From: Synechococcus sp. M44_DOE_062
GTDB lineage: Bacteria > Cyanobacteriota > Cyanobacteriia > Thermostichales > Thermostichaceae
Reading direction: 5' to 3'
DNA length: 55,209 nt
Assembly (NCBI GenBank): GCA_015295985.1
Contig: DVDX01000052.1
Span: 1 to 55,209 of the forward strand
Shown: positions 51,241 through 55,209 of the stretch, in pieces
How positions within the stretch are numbered: the first letter of the stretch is position 1
How the letters are laid out: each line of letters opens with the position of its first letter
Notes under the pieces: model-generated
Seen by the model: only the letters and a program-made list of their open reading frames with translations
Told to the model about the DNA's origin: nothing
Databases searched by the model: none
Translations under genes and position numbers: made by a program

Positions 51241-52617
51241 TTAGCCAATTGCCTCGGCTACCTCTGCTTGACCCGAAGAAGTCCCTGTAGCTTGTTCGCG
51301 AAAGCCTTGCGGAGCGGTAAGGGCGCGATCCAACAATTCCATCGGGTGATAGACCGGGATCCCGGCTTTGCCCTGTAGCCGCAGGTGTTTCTGGATTTGT
51401 AGGCGGCAGCCGATATTGGCGGAGACAATCCCCTGGGCGCCGGTGTTGAGCAAGTTCGTCACCTTCTGGGATCCCAGCTCGTCTGCCACCTGGGGTTGCA
51501 ACAGGTTGTAGACGCCGGAGCTACCGCAGCAGAGGGCCGCATCGACGGGATCCCGCAGCTCCAACCCTGGAATTTGCCGCAACAGGTGGCGAGGTTCCTG
51601 GCTAAGCCGTTGCCCATGCAGCATATGACAGGCATCCTGGTAGACCAGCACCAGGGGCTCCGGCTGCAGCGGCTGTAGGGGAGCGGTTAACCCCACCTGA
51701 GCGAGAAACTCCTGAATGTCCTTGACTTGGGCAGCAAATCGGACTGCTTTCTCTTTGTAGTCGGGATCCCTAGCCAATAGGTGGCCGTATTCTTTCAGGG
51801 TATGCCCGCAGCCGGAAGCGTTGATCAGAATGGCATCCAACTCGTAATCGGCAAAGGCATCGATCATCTGGCGGGCCAGGGTTTCCGCCTGGCGCAGTTG
51901 CCCTTGGTGGTGGGGCAAGGCCGCACAACAGCCCTGGACAGGCGGGATCACCACCTCGCAGCCGTTGTGGGTCAAGACGCGAATGCTGGCCTCATTCACC
52001 TGTGGGGCAAACAGGCGCTGCACACAGCCCAAAATGAGTCCCACCCGAAAACGGCGTTCTCCCACCGCCGGGATCCGCTCCGGGTAGCGCTTGGGCAGCA
52101 GTTGCTCCATCTCCAGGGGAGGCATTAGGGATTCCATAGCCGCCAAACGTGGGGAGACCTTTTCCAGCCCCTTTCGGATCCAGGCGCCGATCCCCATTTT
52201 TTGATACAGCCAGAGGGGCCACAGCAGCGGTTGCAGCCGCGCCGGATAGGGAAACACCGAGAAGATGAACTGGCGGTAAAGCCGATCCCAAAGGCTGCGG
52301 GGGTAGTTGCGCTCGATTTGCGGGCGGGTGGCGGCAATTAAGCGGTCATACTGCACTCCCGATGGACAGGCCGTCACACAGGCCAAACAGCCCAAGCAAC
52401 TGTCGAAGTGGGAAACCGTAGCCGCCGAAAGGGTAATCTGCCCCTGGTTGAGGGCATCCATCTGATAGATCCGCCCCCGCGGCGAGTCTGTCTCTTTGCC
52501 AATGACACGGTAGCTGGGGCAGGTGGTCAGGCAAAACCCGCAATGCACACAGGCATCGATCAGCTTGGGATCCGGGGGATCCACGCCGTCAAAACTCGGC
52601 CCTTTGGATACACTCAT
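51241..52617 (-). CDS. glcF: Glycolate oxidase iron-sulfur subunit GlcF
   Basis: GlcF passes electrons from glycolate dehydrogenase in the photorespiratory pathway. The 458 residues contain two [4Fe-4S] motifs, CVHCGFCLTTCP (Cys23, 26, 29, 33) and CLGCLACVTACP (about 74-85). The C-terminal part has the paired-cysteine CCG-type repeats (QGCCAALPHH and ALCCGSSGVYNL). Homology supports ATG 52617. GlcD and GlcE are not in this window. It converges with cobQ across 44 bp. Confidence 0.92.
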   Translation of the reverse strand: MSVSKGPSFDGVDPPDPKLIDACVHCGFCLTTCPSYRVIGKETDSPRGRIYQMDALNQGQITLSAATVSHFDSCLGCLACVTACPSGVQYDRLIAATRPQIERNYPRSLWDRLYRQFIFSVFPYPARLQPLLWPLWLYQKMGIGAWIRKGLEKVSPRLAAMESLMPPLEMEQLLPKRYPERIPAVGERRFRVGLILGCVQRLFAPQVNEASIRVLTHNGCEVVIPPVQGCCAALPHHQGQLRQAETLARQMIDAFADYELDAILINASGCGHTLKEYGHLLARDPDYKEKAVRFAAQVKDIQEFLAQVGLTAPLQPLQPEPLVLVYQDACHMLHGQRLSQEPRHLLRQIPGLELRDPVDAALCCGSSGVYNLLQPQVADELGSQKVTNLLNTGAQGIVSANIGCRLQIQKHLRLQGKAGIPVYHPMELLDRALTAPQGFREQATGTSSGQAEVAEAIG

Positions 52618-52875
52618 CGGCCTCTAGCTCTCAGCACAAAAGCCTGCTGCACAAACCTGATTTTGCCCTCCGGCTTGTCTTGGGGTTCTGGGGACACCGT
52701 CATTGTTGCTCCCTGAGCTTTTTTTGCATCTTAATCTGGGAACAGACTGGCTGAGGCGTTCTGTCCAGGATCCAAACGCCCTTTTCGTCCGTACTACCCT
52801 GGAGAAGGGATTCCCTCTTATGATCCCTCGTTAACCCTCTTCGAGTTGTCTGTGCTCTGCACAGCACGGAGTGCT

Positions 52876-53196
52876 ATGAAAATGCAACACCTCTTCGCCT
52901 CAGCTCTTGTGGGGGCAGCCCTCTCCAGCTTGAGCCTGGCCGGGGCGGCTTTGGCCCAAGCCAACCTGCGGGAACTCCCCCCAGACTTGGCAGAACAGCT
53001 CACCACAGAGCAAATTTTGCAAGCCTGCGCCACCAACCAAGCAGATACTTTGCCCAGCCCCTTCCCGGATGTGGTGCCAACTGACTGGGCCTACAAGGCG
53101 GTGCTCACCCTCTACTACTGTGGGGCCTACCGAGGGGCTATTCCACCGGAGCAGTTCCGGCGGTACTTGGAGCAACAACGGGGATCCCAAACTTAG
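52876..53196 (+). CDS. Small exported protein with an SLH-like stretch
   Basis: The 106-residue product has a signal peptide (MKMQHLFASALVGAALSSLSLAGAALAQ, cleavage after ALAQ at about 28). The short mature chain includes FPDVVPTDWAYKAVLTLYYCGAYRG, which resembles one S-layer-homology motif, although a full domain needs more. Two cysteines, in ILQACATN and YYCGAY, could pair. ATG 52876 has GGAG close by. It is followed within 14 bp by the convergent acyl-ligase gene. Confidence 0.6.
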   Translation: MKMQHLFASALVGAALSSLSLAGAALAQANLRELPPDLAEQLTTEQILQACATNQADTLPSPFPDVVPTDWAYKAVLTLYYCGAYRGAIPPEQFRRYLEQQRGSQT

Positions 53197-53209
53197 GCGG
53201 GCCTGCCCC

Positions 53210-55090
53210 TCAGGCTGGATACATCTCCTGGATCAGGTGGGCATAGCGCTCGGCCACCGGGTTGCGCTTGATCTTCAGGGTCTGGGTCATAAGGCCGTTT
53301 TCCACGCTCAGCGGCTCCGGCAAGAAGCGAAAGTCGCCGATCTGCTCGTCGGGTCGATAGCCAGGACGTTCTTGGATGCGGCGGCGCACCTCCTGCAAAA
53401 TCAAGGTGCGGATCTGGGGCTGGGCCAGCAGCTCGGCTTCCTCAACCGGGATCCCTTGCTCGGCAGCCCAGGCTTTGAGGGCATCGAGGTTGGGGTAGAT
53501 GAGGGCAGCCAATTTCTTTTGGTCTTGCCCGACAATCACGATTTGGCTGATGTAAGGAGATTGCAGACAAGCATCTTCCAGCGGCTGGGGCTCGATGTTC
53601 TCCCCGTTGAGCAAGACGATGACATCCTTGGCTCTGCCGGTGATCACCAGTTGCCCATCGGGGGTGAGCCAGCCCAGATCCCCGGTTTCAAACCAGCCGT
53701 CAGAACTGAGCACCTTGGCAGTGGCTTCGGGGTTGTTGTAGTAGCCCATCATCACCTGCGGGCCACGGGCCAGGATCAACCCCTTTTGGCCGGAGGGCAG
53801 CGGCTGTCGGGTTTCAGGATCCACAATGCGAAACTCCGTCCCCGGTAGAGGGAGGCCAGCCGTACCGCGCACATTGTTGTCCGGACGCCGCGCGCACAGT
53901 ACCGGCGAAGTCTCGGTGAGGCCGTAGCCATTCAAGATGGAAATCCCGACAACTTCGTAGAACAGATCCAGGTAGGCAGGCAGGGATCCACCGCCGCTGA
54001 TGGCATGTTGAAAATTGGGGCCCAACGCCTGTCGCACCTTGCGGTAGATGAGCACATCGGCCAGCCGGTGCAGGGGCCAGAGCAGCCAATGTTGTAGGCG
54101 AGCCCGTAGGCGCACCCAGAGGCTGACTCCGTAGTGCAAAATCGACTGGTTGCGAGCTATCCGTCCAGAGAGCACATGGCTCTCACTCACGGCCATCAGA
54201 GTGCGGATTAGCCGCTGCATCAGGGGGCTTTTCTCTTTGAATTGCCGCTGGATCCCTTCATAAACGGTTTCCCAAATCCGGGGCACCGCCACCAGAAAAT
54301 GAGGGTGCTCCTGTTGAAAATCTTGTTTGATAAAGCGAGGGCTGGTATAGACCAACATGCAGGCGCGGCTGAGGAGAAAATACTCGCAAGCCCGCTCATA
54401 GGAGTGCCAAGTGGGCAGAATGGTCAACACCTTATTCCCCGGTTGTGGCTGTACGACCACGCCCAAGTTCTCCACTTGGTGCATCAGATTGCCGTGGCTG
54501 AGCATCACCCCCTTGGGCCGACCGGAAGTGCCAGAGGTGTAGATGATGGTGGCCAGTTGGGCTCGCTCCAGCTTGGGGGGCTGGTAGGTATGCTCCCGCC
54601 CTTTTTGCAGCCATTGGGAAAAGTTCAGCACCCCTGCCTCTTGCTCATCGGAAAGCAGCAGCAGCCGTTCCAGGCCCAGCTCCTGCACATCTGACTGGAT
54701 CCGCTTTAGGGTCTTCAGATCCTGAGCAATCAGGGCTGTGCTGCCGGAGTGGCGCAAGATGTAGCCCAGCTCACCCGGATCCGCCACAGCGCTGCGGGGC
54801 ACATTCACAGCTCCCGTGAACAGCGTGGCCAGGTCGGCCATCAGCCAGCGGGGAGAGTTATCAGCAAAAATGGCCACCCGATCCCCAGGGCGAACGCCCA
54901 AAGCCTGCAGGCCAGCCGCTAGGGTTTGAATGCGGCGAAACAGCTCTCCATAAGACATCTCGAAAACCGGCTGCGCGTGGGGATCCCGTAGGGCAATCTG
55001 ACTGGCAAACTCTTCCGCCAGCATTTGCCAAACGTTCAGCAGCGTCGTCTCAGGAGCAGTGGGAGTAGCAGAAGCGGCGGCAGTTGTCAT
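53210..55090 (-). CDS. aas: Long-chain fatty acid-CoA/ACP ligase (AMP-forming)
   Basis: The enzyme activates fatty acids as acyl-adenylates and loads them on CoA or, in cyanobacteria, on acyl carrier protein for recycling of membrane lipids. The 626-residue protein has the AMP-binding motif IIYTSGTSGRPKGVMLSHGN, NGYGLTETSPV, and GWFETGDLGWLTPDGQLVITGRAKD. The C-terminal lysine region is ENIEPQPLED. The gene symbol is by analogy with cyanobacterial acyl-ACP synthetase. It is the last gene, and its upstream 119 bp end the window. Confidence 0.85.
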   Translation of the reverse strand: MTTAAASATPTAPETTLLNVWQMLAEEFASQIALRDPHAQPVFEMSYGELFRRIQTLAAGLQALGVRPGDRVAIFADNSPRWLMADLATLFTGAVNVPRSAVADPGELGYILRHSGSTALIAQDLKTLKRIQSDVQELGLERLLLLSDEQEAGVLNFSQWLQKGREHTYQPPKLERAQLATIIYTSGTSGRPKGVMLSHGNLMHQVENLGVVVQPQPGNKVLTILPTWHSYERACEYFLLSRACMLVYTSPRFIKQDFQQEHPHFLVAVPRIWETVYEGIQRQFKEKSPLMQRLIRTLMAVSESHVLSGRIARNQSILHYGVSLWVRLRARLQHWLLWPLHRLADVLIYRKVRQALGPNFQHAISGGGSLPAYLDLFYEVVGISILNGYGLTETSPVLCARRPDNNVRGTAGLPLPGTEFRIVDPETRQPLPSGQKGLILARGPQVMMGYYNNPEATAKVLSSDGWFETGDLGWLTPDGQLVITGRAKDVIVLLNGENIEPQPLEDACLQSPYISQIVIVGQDQKKLAALIYPNLDALKAWAAEQGIPVEEAELLAQPQIRTLILQEVRRRIQERPGYRPDEQIGDFRFLPEPLSVENGLMTQTLKIKRNPVAERYAHLIQEMYPA

Positions 55091-55209
55091 AGAAAATTAC
55101 ATTTACAGTCTAGTAAACCCACATTCTCTTCCCAGGTGTCGCTGGGACAGTTCCTAGCCTGTCACCCCATTCACCACTCTCCCCTTGCGGGGAAAAGGTA
55201 GGGATCAAC

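Overview
The window reads as chromosomal DNA of a unicellular cyanobacterium. The cyanobacterial markers are a CyanoP/PsbP lipoprotein, VIPP1/IM30, a transaldolase with C-terminal EF-hands, the DUF2605/DUF2973 gene pair, an SmtA-type metallothionein and GlcF. The DNA is GC-rich and saturated with GGATCC, mostly inside GGGATCCC (about 17 GGATCC in the first 5.2 kb by hand count, against 1-2 expected from composition). From memory, that word takes the place of the usual cyanobacterial HIP1 palindrome in hot-spring Synechococcus of the Yellowstone JA type (Thermostichus). This organism assignment is an inference.

Layout. 1-266: structured right end (putative omega-RNA) of an IS200/IS605-type element whose body lies left of the window. 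0.4-12.4 kb: homocysteine-biosynthesis (DUF39) protein, two ABC permeases, two calcineurin-like phosphoesterases, PsbP, CysQ, a pentapeptide-repeat protein, VIPP1, a phosphoribulokinase-like kinase, tRNA-Val, an ABM-fold protein, CysH and a metallothionein. 12.5-22.1 kb: RecJ and SbcC, a GerW/YtfJ protein, DUF2973/DUF2605, a stand-alone CobN C-terminal portion, and transaldolase. 22.17-31.98 kb: a complete type I-E CRISPR-Cas locus, all leftward. It runs WYL regulator, cas3, cse1, cse2, cas7, cas5, cas6e, cas1, cas2, then a three-repeat array directly behind cas2. 32.1-55.1 kb: pseudouridine synthase, PEP synthase, pyruvate dehydrogenase E2, lipoyl synthase, transketolase, lactate dehydrogenase, TrmB, a CPBP protease, a J-domain/TPR protein, a solute-binding protein, SuhB, an FHA protein, tRNA-Gln, cobyric acid synthase, glycolate oxidase Fe-S subunit, two or three small exported or unknown proteins, and an acyl-CoA/ACP synthetase.

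How the genes work together. Carbon metabolism dominates the housekeeping part: pentose phosphate enzymes (tkt, tal), pyruvate/PEP enzymes (ppsA, E2 with lipA beside it, ldh) and photorespiration (glcF). Sulfur assimilation is represented by CysH, CysQ and the DUF39 protein. Cobalamin or metallo-tetrapyrrole chemistry is represented by cobQ and the cobN fragment.

The least ordinary features are these. (1) A dispersed short repeat with core GGACTCCGTCCCGCT lies mostly inside genes, twice in cysQ; one copy ends in the same 13-14 bases found in the putative omega-RNA. (2) A roughly 50-bp duplicated block flanks psbP. (3) The I-E array is nearly leaderless and sits behind cas2. (4) A CobN lacking its N-terminal half is translationally coupled to transaldolase. 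(5) A PRK-like kinase has lost the P-loop cysteine.
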